NCBI RefSeq assembly: GCF_900119315.1
Contig: NZ_LT827010.1
Coordinates: 6,792,494-6,856,493 of the forward strand
Reading direction: 5' to 3'
Length of the DNA: 64,000 nt
Source: Actinoplanes sp. SE50/110
GTDB lineage: Bacteria > Actinomycetota > Actinomycetes > Mycobacteriales > Micromonosporaceae
The notes under the pieces are model-generated. The model did not search any database. It saw only the letters and a program-made list of their open reading frames with translations, and had not been told where the DNA came from. Shown here piece by piece: positions 24,498 through 32,968 of the stretch (positions are counted from its first letter, which is position 1; every line of letters begins with the position of its first letter). A program made the position numbers and the translations under genes.

Positions 24498-27400
24498 CCG
24501 GGCGCCCGGCCACCGCCGAGCAGTCCCACCTGTGGCTGGCGGTGCAGCGTGAACCCGAGTCCGGCCGGTTCAACGTCCCGATCGACCTGCTGATCAACGG
24601 GCCGCTCGACGCCGACGCGCTGCACGGCGCGCTGGCCGACCTGCTCGCCCGCCACCCGCAGCTGCGCAGCGCGTTCCGCGCCGACGACGGCGAGCTGCGC
24701 CAGTACTTCCCCGACGCGGTCACGGTGGCGCTGCGCGAGGAGCACCGCCCCGGCCCGTACCGGCCGGAACCGGCCCTGGCCTGGGCAGCCGAGGCCGGTG
24801 CGCGGCCGTTCGACCTCACCGAGGCGCCGCTGCTGCGGGCCGACCTGCTGCGGGCCGACGACGCCGCGTTACTGGTGCTGACCGCACACCACCTGGTGAC
24901 CGACGGCTGGTCGTGCGGGGTGCTGGCCGAGGATTTCGTACGGTTCTACCAGGCCCGTACCGGCGGCGCCGGTGCCGTGTCCCCGATGCCGGAACCCACG
25001 GTCCCGGCCGCCTCGGAGGCCGACGCCCGCTACTGGCAGCAGCTGCTCGACGACGAGTGCGGGCCGCTCGCCCCGATCCCCGACCTGGTCCGCACCGGCG
25101 ACGGGCCCGGCCCGGCCGCCCACCGCACCTGGACCCTCGACGCGAGCGGCCGCGCCGGCCTGGCCGGGCTCGCCGAGCGCGGGCAGGTCTCGGCCGCGGT
25201 CGCGGCGCTCGGCGTGTGGACGCTGCTGCTGCACGCCTGGAGCGGTGAACCCGACGGCGTGCTGGGCATGCCGTTCGCCGGCCGGCTGGACCCGGCGACA
25301 CACGCCGAGATCGGCCTGTTCACCCGGGTCCTGCCGGTGCGCAGCCGGTTCGAAGCGCAGCGCCCGTTCCGCGCGGTGCTGACCGACCTGAGCGGGCAGG
25401 TGCTCGACTCGCTGTTCGCCTCCGAGGTGGACACCGAGGCGCTGCGCGCGGCCGTCGGCGCCCCGGAGCTGCGGACCGTTTTCGCTTATCAGGGCCGTGG
25501 CCAGCGGCACTGGACGGTCGGCGGAACTGAGCTGCGCATCGTCGAGCACGAGCTGGAATCCGCCAAGTACGACCTGGCCCTGGCCGTCGCGGAGGGGTCC
25601 GACGAGACCGTGCTGCGCCTCGACTACGACGCGGCCGTCTACACCGCCGCCAGCATCGGTGAACTCGGCGACCAGCTGTGCGCGCTGCTCGGCGCGGCCG
25701 CCGCCGACCCCGACCGAAGCTGCCTGGACCTGCTCACGGTGCTGGCCGAACGGCGCCCGCACGAGCATCAGCACGGCGCCGAACTGTCCGATGCGGACGC
25801 GTCGGTGCTGGTGCCGCACCGGGTGCTGGAGCACGCGGCACGCCGCCCCGGTGCGATCGCCGTCCAGCACGGCGCCACGTCGCTGAGCTACGGCGACCTG
25901 GTGGCCCGAGCCGGCGCTCTCGCGCACTGGCTGACCGGGCAGGCGGTCCGGCCCGGCGACATCGTCGCGCTGCTGCTGCCGGCCGGCGTCGACACGGTCG
26001 TGGCCATGCTGGCCTGCTCGCTGGCCGGTGCCGCGTACCTGCCGCTCGACCCGGCCTACCCGGACGCCCAGCTGGAGCTGGTGGTCGCCGACGCGGCGCC
26101 GGTGCTGCTGCTGGCCGACCCCGCGCAGCGAGACCGCTGCCACGGTCTCCCCACCACGGTGTACGACCTGAGCGACGTCCTGGCCGCCGCCGCCGGCCTG
26201 CCGGCACACCCGCCGCAGGTGCCGATCGACGGCGCCACCACGCTCAATGTGCTCTACACCTCCGGCTCCACCGGCCGCCCCAAGGGCGTGGTGCTGCCGC
26301 ACGCGGGTGTCGCGCGGCTGGTCGGCCGGCCCGAGTTCCTGCCGCTCGGCGCCGACGACGTCCTCAGTCACCTGTCGCCGCTGAACTTCGACGGCGCCAC
26401 GTACGAGATCTGGGGTGCCCTGGCGCACGGCGCCCGCCTGGTCGTGCTGGACAAGGAGCTGGTCCTCGACCCGCGTGCGTTGCGCACCGCGCTGCGCGAG
26501 CACGGTGTCACCACCCTGCTGGTCACCACTCCCCTGCTCAACCGGATCATCGAGGACGCACCGGACCTGCTGCAGTCGCTGCGCCGGGTCTACTTCGGCG
26601 GAGAGCTGATCTCCGTGCCGCACATCCGGCGGGCGCTGCGCTGGTGCGGGCCGGGCACACTGCTGCACAGCTACGGGCCGACCGAGAACTCGTTCACCTC
26701 GACCTGGCACCCGATCGCCGCGGTGGCCGAGGGCGCCCGCAGCGTCCCGATCGGCCGGCCGGTGCCGGGCACCAGCGCGTACGTGGTGTTCGAGGGCACT
26801 CTGCGGCCGACCCCGCCCGGGGTTCCCGGCGAGTTGGTGCTCGGCGGGACCGGTGTGGCGGACGGCTACCTCGGCGACCCGGCACGCTCCGCGGAGAAGT
26901 TCGTCGCCGACCCGTTCGACCCGCGGCCGGACGCCAGGCTGTACCGCACCGGCGACCGGGTCCGCTGGGACGCCACCGGTGAGCTGGAGTTCATCGGGCG
27001 CACCGACAACCAGGTCAAGATCCGCAGCCAGCGGATCGAGCTCGGCGAGGTGGAGGCCGCGCTGCTCGCCCACGACGCGGTCGAGTCGGCGTTCGTGACC
27101 TGCCGGGTCGGCCCCCGCGGCGACAAGGAGATCGTCGGGTACGCGGTGCTGACCGACCCGGACGAGCTGGCGGGGCTGCGCCAGCACCTGCGGGCGCGGC
27201 TGCCCGGGTTCGCCGTACCACGGCATCTGGTGCCGATCGAGCGGCTGCCGCTGAAACCGAACGGCAAGATCGATCGGGCCCGGCTCCCGGCGCCGTCCGA
27301 CGGACCCGCGCCGGCGCCCGCGCCCGCGCGCACCGGACGCCGGCTCACCGGTGGTGTGACGGCTCCGGTCCGGGCGGCGTGGGCCGAGGTGCTCGGCACC

Positions 27401-28876
27401 GACGGGTTCCGCGACGACGACAACTTCTTCGACGTCGGCGGTCACTCGCTGCTTGTCGTACAGCTCGCCGCCGCGCTGCACCGGCACACCGCGGCCAGGC
27501 CGACCATCGCCGACCTGTTCCGGGCCACCACGGTGACCGCGCAGACCCGGCTGCTGATCGGCGACGCCCCGGCCACGACGGCCGCCGCGGTCGCCGTGAC
27601 CGACCCCGGTGACGACATCGCCGTGGTCGGCATGGCCTGCCGGTTCGCCGGCACCCCCGACCTCGACGCGTTCTGGCGGAACCTGGTGGCCGGCCGCGAC
27701 TGCCTGCCCAACGCCGCCGACCCGGTCGCCCACGAGTACGCCGACGGCCGCCGCCGGGTAGCCCGCTGGGGCATGCTCGCCGACGGTCTGGGCTTCGACG
27801 CCGGGCTGTTCGGCTTCGACCCCGAGCAGGCCGCCACGATGGACCCGCAGCACGGCATCCTCTACGAGTGCCTGTGGGGCGCGGTCGAGAACGCCGCGCT
27901 GCGCATGGCCGACATCCACCAGCGCACCAGCCTGTACGCCGGACGTGCGACCGGCCCCGGCCCCCGCGCCCTGCCGGACCGCGACGAGTCGACCCGGGCC
28001 GACGAGGTGGTCGGCAGCGACGCCACGTTCATGCCGAGCCGGTTCTCCTACTGGTTCGATCTGTTCGGCGAGAGCCTGCTGCTGGACACCGCGTGCTCCA
28101 CCTCGTTGGTGGCCGTGCACCTGGCCTGCGAGAGCCTGCGCCGCGGCGCCAGCGACTACGCCCTCGCCGGCGGCGTCTCGGTCAGTCACCCGGCGGACGG
28201 CAGCTACACCTACGTGCCCGGCCACCTGTACGCCCGGGACGGCTTCTGCCGCCCGTTCGACCAGCTGGCCAGCGGCACGGTCGGCGCGGACGGGGCCGGA
28301 GCGGTGCTGCTGCGCCGGCTCGGCGACGCGATCCGCGACGGCGACCCGATCCACGCGGTCATCCGCGGCAGTGCGGTGAACAACGACGGCCGGGCCAAGG
28401 TCGGTTACACCGCGCCCGGGGTCGACGGGCAGGCCCGGGTGATCCGGCAGGCCCTGACGTCCGCGGGCCTGAGCGGCGCCGACATCGACTACGTGGAGGG
28501 TCACGGGACCGGCACGCGGCTCGGCGACACCATCGAGGTGGCCGCGCTGACCGAGGCGCTCGGCGCGGACGGGCCACCGGTGGCGGTCGGCTCGGCCAAG
28601 GCGTCGATCGGGCACACCAACACCGCTGCCGGAGTGGCCGGCCTGATCAAGACGGTGCTCGCGGTCCGGGAGGGTTTCCTGCCGGCCACCCCGCACGTCA
28701 GCGAACCGATCGACGAGCTGCGCCGGCACGGCGACCGGTTCACCGTGCTGCCCACCGGGCGGGACTGGCCCCGGCACGACCGGCCGCGGACCGCCGGGGT
28801 CAGCTCGTTCGGTGTCGGTGGCACCAACGCACACGTCATCGTCCAGCAGTTCGTACCGGCGGGAGAAACCGCATGA
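24491..28876 (+). CDS. Hybrid NRPS-PKS: C-A-PCP-KS
   Basis: A 1461-residue megasynthase. Condensation domain (~1-440): AHHLVTDGW with H133/H134 active. Adenylation domain (~450-930): LYTSGSTGRPKGVVLPH, LNFDGATYEIWG, SYGPTENSFTST. My hand-read code D-G-Y-T-Y-G-S-F-T-K fits no common amino acid. PCP: VGGHSLLVVQL, Ser986. Ketosynthase (~1040-1461): DTACSTSLVAVHLA with Cys1202, VEGHGTGT with His1338, IGHTNTAAG with His1375, so it should be active. The protein ends after the KS; its AT and ACP are not fused, and the following protein has only degenerate versions. GTG 24491 overlaps the PCP stop. Leu127 is encoded by TTA, a bldA-type codon in actinomycetes. Confidence 0.95.
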   Translation: MLTGRPATAEQSHLWLAVQREPESGRFNVPIDLLINGPLDADALHGALADLLARHPQLRSAFRADDGELRQYFPDAVTVALREEHRPGPYRPEPALAWAAEAGARPFDLTEAPLLRADLLRADDAALLVLTAHHLVTDGWSCGVLAEDFVRFYQARTGGAGAVSPMPEPTVPAASEADARYWQQLLDDECGPLAPIPDLVRTGDGPGPAAHRTWTLDASGRAGLAGLAERGQVSAAVAALGVWTLLLHAWSGEPDGVLGMPFAGRLDPATHAEIGLFTRVLPVRSRFEAQRPFRAVLTDLSGQVLDSLFASEVDTEALRAAVGAPELRTVFAYQGRGQRHWTVGGTELRIVEHELESAKYDLALAVAEGSDETVLRLDYDAAVYTAASIGELGDQLCALLGAAAADPDRSCLDLLTVLAERRPHEHQHGAELSDADASVLVPHRVLEHAARRPGAIAVQHGATSLSYGDLVARAGALAHWLTGQAVRPGDIVALLLPAGVDTVVAMLACSLAGAAYLPLDPAYPDAQLELVVADAAPVLLLADPAQRDRCHGLPTTVYDLSDVLAAAAGLPAHPPQVPIDGATTLNVLYTSGSTGRPKGVVLPHAGVARLVGRPEFLPLGADDVLSHLSPLNFDGATYEIWGALAHGARLVVLDKELVLDPRALRTALREHGVTTLLVTTPLLNRIIEDAPDLLQSLRRVYFGGELISVPHIRRALRWCGPGTLLHSYGPTENSFTSTWHPIAAVAEGARSVPIGRPVPGTSAYVVFEGTLRPTPPGVPGELVLGGTGVADGYLGDPARSAEKFVADPFDPRPDARLYRTGDRVRWDATGELEFIGRTDNQVKIRSQRIELGEVEAALLAHDAVESAFVTCRVGPRGDKEIVGYAVLTDPDELAGLRQHLRARLPGFAVPRHLVPIERLPLKPNGKIDRARLPAPSDGPAPAPAPARTGRRLTGGVTAPVRAAWAEVLGTDGFRDDDNFFDVGGHSLLVVQLAAALHRHTAARPTIADLFRATTVTAQTRLLIGDAPATTAAAVAVTDPGDDIAVVGMACRFAGTPDLDAFWRNLVAGRDCLPNAADPVAHEYADGRRRVARWGMLADGLGFDAGLFGFDPEQAATMDPQHGILYECLWGAVENAALRMADIHQRTSLYAGRATGPGPRALPDRDESTRADEVVGSDATFMPSRFSYWFDLFGESLLLDTACSTSLVAVHLACESLRRGASDYALAGGVSVSHPADGSYTYVPGHLYARDGFCRPFDQLASGTVGADGAGAVLLRRLGDAIRDGDPIHAVIRGSAVNNDGRAKVGYTAPGVDGQARVIRQALTSAGLSGADIDYVEGHGTGTRLGDTIEVAALTEALGADGPPVAVGSAKASIGHTNTAAGVAGLIKTVLAVREGFLPATPHVSEPIDELRRHGDRFTVLPTGRDWPRHDRPRTAGVSSFGVGGTNAHVIVQQFVPAGETA
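24869..24871 (+). promoter_or_regulatory. In-frame TTA codon (possible bldA control)
   Basis: TTA encodes Leu127 of the C-A-PCP-KS protein. In Streptomyces and relatives TTA is read by the developmentally controlled bldA tRNA. I noticed no other in-frame TTA in the operon, though I did not check every codon. Confidence 0.55.
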
Positions 28877-28941
28877 GCGAGACGGTCAGCTCCGTCACCC
28901 ACGCACGGCCTCACCACGACGCGGCGCAGGTGACAGCATGA
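28873..28941 (+). CDS. 22-codon micro-ORF linking the KS and degenerate AT genes
   Basis: Between the megasynthase stop and the next large gene lies a 22-residue ORF (MSETVSSVTHARPHHDAAQV then T-A). It starts at ATG 28873 in an ATGA overlap, with GGGAG before it, and ends in ATGA overlap with ATG 28938. Both junctions are the standard coupling signal seen across the operon. Its composition suggests a disordered peptide. It may be a translation relay, a docking-tail fragment left by gene splitting, or simply spacer. Confidence 0.45.
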   Translation: MSETVSSVTHARPHHDAAQVTA

Positions 28942-30485
28942 GCATCAGGTTCCTGCCGCTCTCCGCGCGCAGCGCGGCCACCCTGACCCGGCTGCGGGAA
29001 CGGATCGCGGACCACCTGGTCGCGCACCCACGGGTGGCACTCGACGACGTGGCCGCCACCCTGTCCCGTGGACGCGAACCGTTCCGGTACCGGTGCGTGG
29101 TGGTCGCCGGCGACCGGGACGGCACGGTCGCGGCCCTGCGCGGCGAGCGCCCGACGATCCGCGGCGCCGCACCGGCCGGCCGGGCACCCCGGTTGGTGTT
29201 CCGCTTCGGCGACGGTGCGCGGGACGGGTTCGGGCGGGACGCCTACGACCGGCTCGCCACGGTGCGGCGGGTCATCGACGACCTGGATGCCGCCCTGACC
29301 GAACGGTTCGGCGCCCCGGTCCGGCTGCTCGACGCGGCGGCCGGCGGCACCCCGGCCGCCCCCGGCGATCGGGCCGCCGCCGTGACGGTCGCCGTGGGGT
29401 ACGCCATCGCCGAGCAGCTGCGGGAGTGGGGCGTCACCGCCGACACCTGCACCGGCGCCGGGGTCGGCGCCCGCACCGCCGCGGTGCTGGCCGGTGAGCT
29501 CGACATCACCACCGCGGTGGCCCAGGCCTGGGCCGGCGAGCCGCACTCGCCGGCTCCCGGGACGGCCGAGCCCTCCCCGTCGGGCCCGGACACTCAGCCG
29601 GCCGCCCCCGACGTGCTGTCGGTGGAGATCGGCCCGCGGCCCGGCTTGTCACCGGCCGGGGACATCGTCGTCGCCGTCCTGCCCGGCGAGGACGAGGTGG
29701 CCGCGCTCGCCGCCGCGGCGGCCGAAGTGTGGTGCCTGGGCGCCGACGTGGTGCTGTCCGCTCCCGGCGACCGGGTGCACCTGCCCGGCTACCCGTTCGA
29801 GCGGGCCGCCGACGCCGACCCGCGGCCGGCGGCCGCACAGGCCGTCACCAACGCCTGGCGCGAGGTGTTCGGCACGTCGACGCCCGGGACCGAGCTCGGC
29901 CCCCTGGTCACCCTGCGCCGGGCCATCGCGGCACGATGGGGCTACGCGCCGACGCTGCCCCAGCTCGCGGCGGCACCGGATGACCGGCAGGTGCTGGCCG
30001 ACCTGACCGAGATCGCGACCGCCGAGTCCGGGTCCACCCGGCGGGAACGACCGCTGACCGCCCGCGAGCAGCGCCTCGTCTTCCACGACGCGGTACGCGC
30101 CGGCAGCAGCAGCGCCGAACACACCGTGCAGCTCAGCATCCCGCTGGAGCGGGAACCCGACCCGGACGCCCTGGACGCCGCGCTGCGCGACGCCCAGTTG
30201 GCCCGCCCGCTGCTACGCACCGTCTTCCGCCGCCGTGACGACCGCTGGGTCGCCGCGGAGATGCCCCACCCGCTGGTCACGTTGACCCGATCCGCACCCG
30301 GGGCCGAGGCCGCCGACCACGCCTTCCAGCCGGTCGACGCGCCCCTGCTGCACGTAGCCCTGCGCCCGTACGACGATCGCACCGATCTCGTCGTGGCGCT
30401 GCACCAGGCACTCGCCGACCACCTGGACATCCACCAGCTGGCCGCCGAACTGCTCGACACCGCAACCACAAGGAGCCCGTCATGA
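28938..30485 (+). CDS. Degenerate AT-ACP-half-C protein (inactive PKS/NRPS module)
   Basis: A 515-residue protein that reads as the continuation of a KS module but with its active sites lost. Residues 1-85 match a KS-AT linker (FLPLSARSAATLTRLRERIA). The AT region keeps its start (LVFRFGDGARDGFG), but the serine motif G-H-S-x-G reads G173-A-G-V-G177, and the domain is shorter than normal. HLPGYPFERA closes it. An ACP-like region (~300-360) has L-G-P-L-V where G-G-D-S-L belongs. The last ~150 residues resemble only the first half of a C domain, with H489-Q-x-x-x-D-H in place of H-H-x-x-x-D-G. Retained for docking, scaffolding or trans-AT recruitment is a possibility; decay is another. Confidence 0.8.
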   Translation: MSIRFLPLSARSAATLTRLRERIADHLVAHPRVALDDVAATLSRGREPFRYRCVVVAGDRDGTVAALRGERPTIRGAAPAGRAPRLVFRFGDGARDGFGRDAYDRLATVRRVIDDLDAALTERFGAPVRLLDAAAGGTPAAPGDRAAAVTVAVGYAIAEQLREWGVTADTCTGAGVGARTAAVLAGELDITTAVAQAWAGEPHSPAPGTAEPSPSGPDTQPAAPDVLSVEIGPRPGLSPAGDIVVAVLPGEDEVAALAAAAAEVWCLGADVVLSAPGDRVHLPGYPFERAADADPRPAAAQAVTNAWREVFGTSTPGTELGPLVTLRRAIAARWGYAPTLPQLAAAPDDRQVLADLTEIATAESGSTRRERPLTAREQRLVFHDAVRAGSSSAEHTVQLSIPLEREPDPDALDAALRDAQLARPLLRTVFRRRDDRWVAAEMPHPLVTLTRSAPGAEAADHAFQPVDAPLLHVALRPYDDRTDLVVALHQALADHLDIHQLAAELLDTATTRSPS

Positions 30486-31522
30486 CCCTGTCCCCCGCCC
30501 GCTCCCTGCCCACCGACTGGCACGGCACCGCCACCGTCCCGATCGACGCCGACCAGGTCTTCAACGGGTACGTGGCCGCGAACGTGGTCTTCGCCCTGGA
30601 CCGGCTCGGCGTGTGGGCGCGGCTCGTCGAGGGTCCGCTGCGGGTGACCGCGTTCGCCGGCGACCTGCACGTGGACGAGCGGATGTTCCGGGAGCTGCTG
30701 CGCGCCGCCGCCACGTTCGGCTACCTGACCGGTGACGCCGATACCGTGCGCCTCACCCCGGCCGGTGTCGAGATGGCCGCGATGCGTGGCTACTTCACCT
30801 GGGCGGTCGGCGGCTACAACGAGGTGTTCGCCGGCGCCGCCGGGATCACCGCCGGTGACCGCCGGTTCGGCGTGGACATCCACCGTGACGAGGCGATGGT
30901 GGCCACCGGGTCGGCGCAGAACGACGGCTCGTTCATGGCCCGGATCCTCGACGACGTGCTCGGCGAGCTGAACTTCGACGTCCTCGCCGACCTGGGCAGC
31001 GGAGTCTCGGCCCGGGTCTGCCGGGTGCTCGGCGACCGGGCCGGCGCCCGGGGGCTGGGCCTGGACATCAGCGGCCCCGCCACCCAGCTGGCCCAGCAGA
31101 CCATCGGGCAGGCCGGGCTGACCGGCCGGGTCGAGGCGATCCAGTGCAACGTGCTCGACGTCGTGCTGCGCCAGGAACACCGGGCCGCCCTGGCCGAGGT
31201 GGACACCGTGATGAGCTTCTTCCTGATGCACGACCTGCTCGCCGACCCGGCCAGCCGGTCCCAGGTGCTGCCGCGGATGCGCGAGGCGTTCCCCGCGGCG
31301 ACGACGTTCGTGCTGGCCGACACGATGCTGCGGCCCGCCCAGGACGAGTCGTCGCTGCCGATCTTCTCGACCGGGTACGAACTGGCGCACGCGCTGATGG
31401 GTGTCCCGCTGCACACCCGCGACGAGTACGAGACGTTGTTCGCCGCCGCCGGGCTGCGGCCGCGCCGGGTCGAGGCGTTCGGCACCCCGCACTCGTGGCT
31501 CTACGTGCTGGACGCCGAGTGA
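30482..31522 (+). CDS. SAM-dependent C-methyltransferase (MarI/StnQ1/MppJ-like)
   Basis: A 346-residue class I methyltransferase of the plant-O-MT type: an N-terminal dimerisation helix region (FNGYVAANVVFALDRLGVWA) and a Rossmann domain with SAM loop LADLGSGVSARVCRVLG. MppJ, which methylates phenylpyruvate, binds iron through His-Asp and a second His about 52 residues on. Here H250-D251 (FFLMHDLL) and H303 (GYELAHALMG) fall at that spacing. With the cupin and aminotransferase that follow, it matches the MarI/MarH/MarG and StnQ1/StnK3/StnR trios that make beta-methyltryptophan by methylating indolepyruvate. ATGA overlap with the previous gene. Substrate is inferred. Confidence 0.8.
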   Translation: MTLSPARSLPTDWHGTATVPIDADQVFNGYVAANVVFALDRLGVWARLVEGPLRVTAFAGDLHVDERMFRELLRAAATFGYLTGDADTVRLTPAGVEMAAMRGYFTWAVGGYNEVFAGAAGITAGDRRFGVDIHRDEAMVATGSAQNDGSFMARILDDVLGELNFDVLADLGSGVSARVCRVLGDRAGARGLGLDISGPATQLAQQTIGQAGLTGRVEAIQCNVLDVVLRQEHRAALAEVDTVMSFFLMHDLLADPASRSQVLPRMREAFPAATTFVLADTMLRPAQDESSLPIFSTGYELAHALMGVPLHTRDEYETLFAAAGLRPRRVEAFGTPHSWLYVLDAE

Positions 31523-31565
31523 CCCGCCCCCCTCGCCTCTTCTTCAGGAACGGACCGCAACCGCG

Positions 31566-31937
31566 ATGACAACCGCCCAGATCCGTACGGACCTCCCGCT
31601 GTTCAAAGCCGTCGCCGGCCACCACCAGCCCGCGCCGTTCTACCTCACCTCCGACATGTTCGGCGGCCTGCCGGTGCAGCTGGCCGGTGGGGAGCTCAGC
31701 GACAAGGTCGGCAAGCCGGTCGCCGACCCGCACACCCACCCGGTGCCGGAGATCTACCTGCTGGTGTCGCCGAACCCGGGCGGGGCGCGGATCTCCGTGC
31801 TGCTCGACGGCGACGAGCATGAGCTGAGCTCGCCGGCGACGCTGTACATCCCGGCCGGCGCCGAGCACCGGTTCGTGACCCTGGCGGCCGAACCGGGCAG
31901 CTACTGCTTCGGCGTCCTGCTGGGTGAGGACGCGTGA
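31566..31937 (+). CDS. Small cupin (MarH/StnK3-like)
   Basis: A 123-residue single-domain cupin. The metal site shows H56-T-H58, E62 (HTHPVPEIYLLVSP) and H101 (IPAGAEHRFVTL), the standard two-motif pattern. Its length and its place between a C-methyltransferase and an aminotransferase match MarH and StnK3, which help set the stereochemistry of beta-methylindolepyruvate during beta-methyltryptophan formation. The gene is 43 bases after the methyltransferase, with AGGAACGGA upstream, and its stop overlaps the next start. Without the neighbours a function could not be assigned. Confidence 0.8.
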   Translation: MTTAQIRTDLPLFKAVAGHHQPAPFYLTSDMFGGLPVQLAGGELSDKVGKPVADPHTHPVPEIYLLVSPNPGGARISVLLDGDEHELSSPATLYIPAGAEHRFVTLAAEPGSYCFGVLLGEDA

Positions 31938-32968
31938 GCGCCCCGGTCCGGTCGGCCGCCGCGCCGATCCGGTTGCACCTGAGCGAGAACCCGATCGGGC
32001 CCAGCCCGCTGGCCCGGTCGGCGGCCCATGCCGCCCTGGACGACCTGCACATCTACCCCGACCCGGCCCGCGTCGAGCTCACCAGCGCGCTCGCCGAGCA
32101 CGCGAAGGTCGACCCCGCGCAGGTCGCGGTCGCCAACGGCAGCGACGAGCTGGTGCTGCTGTCCACGCTCACCATCGGTGACCGCGACCGGCCCGGCCTG
32201 GTGACCGCGGCGACGTTCCCCGGCTACCGGATCTGCCTGGACACGGTCGGGCGCGGGCACCGGGAGCTCGCCCTGCGCGACGGGCGGCTCGACGTGGCGG
32301 CGTTCGCGGCCGGGCTCGCCGGCGCCGGGGTCGGCTACGTGTGCAACCCGCACAATCCGAGCGGCACCGCGCTGACCGGCGCCGAGTGGGAGGTGCTGGT
32401 CGAGGCGGCGGCACGGACCGGAACGCCGCTGATCGTGGACGAGGCGTACCAGGAGTTCGCCCCGGCCGGAACGCCGTGTGTGCGGGACTATCTCGACCGT
32501 GGGGCGCCGCTGCTGTCGCTGCGGACGTTCTCCAAGGCGTACGCGCTGGCCGGGGTGCGGATCGGGTACGCCGTCGGCACCGCCGAGCTGATCGGCCGGT
32601 TGCGCTCGGCGCAGGGCACGATGCCGTTCTCGGTGAACCGGGTGGGCCAGGCCGCCGCCATCGCGGCGCTGACCGATCAGAAGCATCTTCACGACGTACG
32701 GGAAACGATCGCCGACCGCCGCGAGTGGTTCGTCGAACGGCTGCGTGACACCGGGCGCACCGCGCTGCCCTCGGTGACCAACTTCGTCGCCGTGGCAGTC
32801 CGCCGCGACAGTGCCGAGCTGGAACGCGAGCTCGAGCAGCGGTACGGGATCCTGGTCCGCGACGCCGGCCGGTTCGGTCTCACCGGATACCTACGGGTGT
32901 CGCTCGGCGCCGAGACCGAGCTCGTCGCGCTGCTGACCGCGCTGGACACCCTGGATCCGGCATGCTGA
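31934..32968 (+). CDS. PLP-dependent aminotransferase, HisC-like (MarG/StnR-like)
   Basis: A 344-residue fold-type I aminotransferase of the histidinol-phosphate aminotransferase class. LHLSENPIGPSP opens the active site, VCNPHNPSGTALTG is the N-P-x-x-P-x-G loop, VDEAYQEFAP the Asp-Tyr pair, TFSKAYALAGVRIGYA carries the PLP Lys, and LRVSLG the C-terminal Arg for the substrate carboxylate. HisC-like enzymes often act on aromatic amino acids. Next to the methyltransferase and cupin it likely interconverts Trp with indolepyruvate and its beta-methyl form. GTG 31934 overlaps the cupin stop by four bases. Confidence 0.85.
   Translation: MSAPVRSAAAPIRLHLSENPIGPSPLARSAAHAALDDLHIYPDPARVELTSALAEHAKVDPAQVAVANGSDELVLLSTLTIGDRDRPGLVTAATFPGYRICLDTVGRGHRELALRDGRLDVAAFAAGLAGAGVGYVCNPHNPSGTALTGAEWEVLVEAAARTGTPLIVDEAYQEFAPAGTPCVRDYLDRGAPLLSLRTFSKAYALAGVRIGYAVGTAELIGRLRSAQGTMPFSVNRVGQAAAIAALTDQKHLHDVRETIADRREWFVERLRDTGRTALPSVTNFVAVAVRRDSAELERELEQRYGILVRDAGRFGLTGYLRVSLGAETELVALLTALDTLDPAC

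Noticed and set aside
24869..28834. Very long open frame antisense to the hybrid NRPS-PKS
   Set aside because: It mirrors the codon pattern of the real gene (no stops because of G/C third positions), has no family-like sequence, and the plus strand carries complete C, A, PCP and KS motifs.
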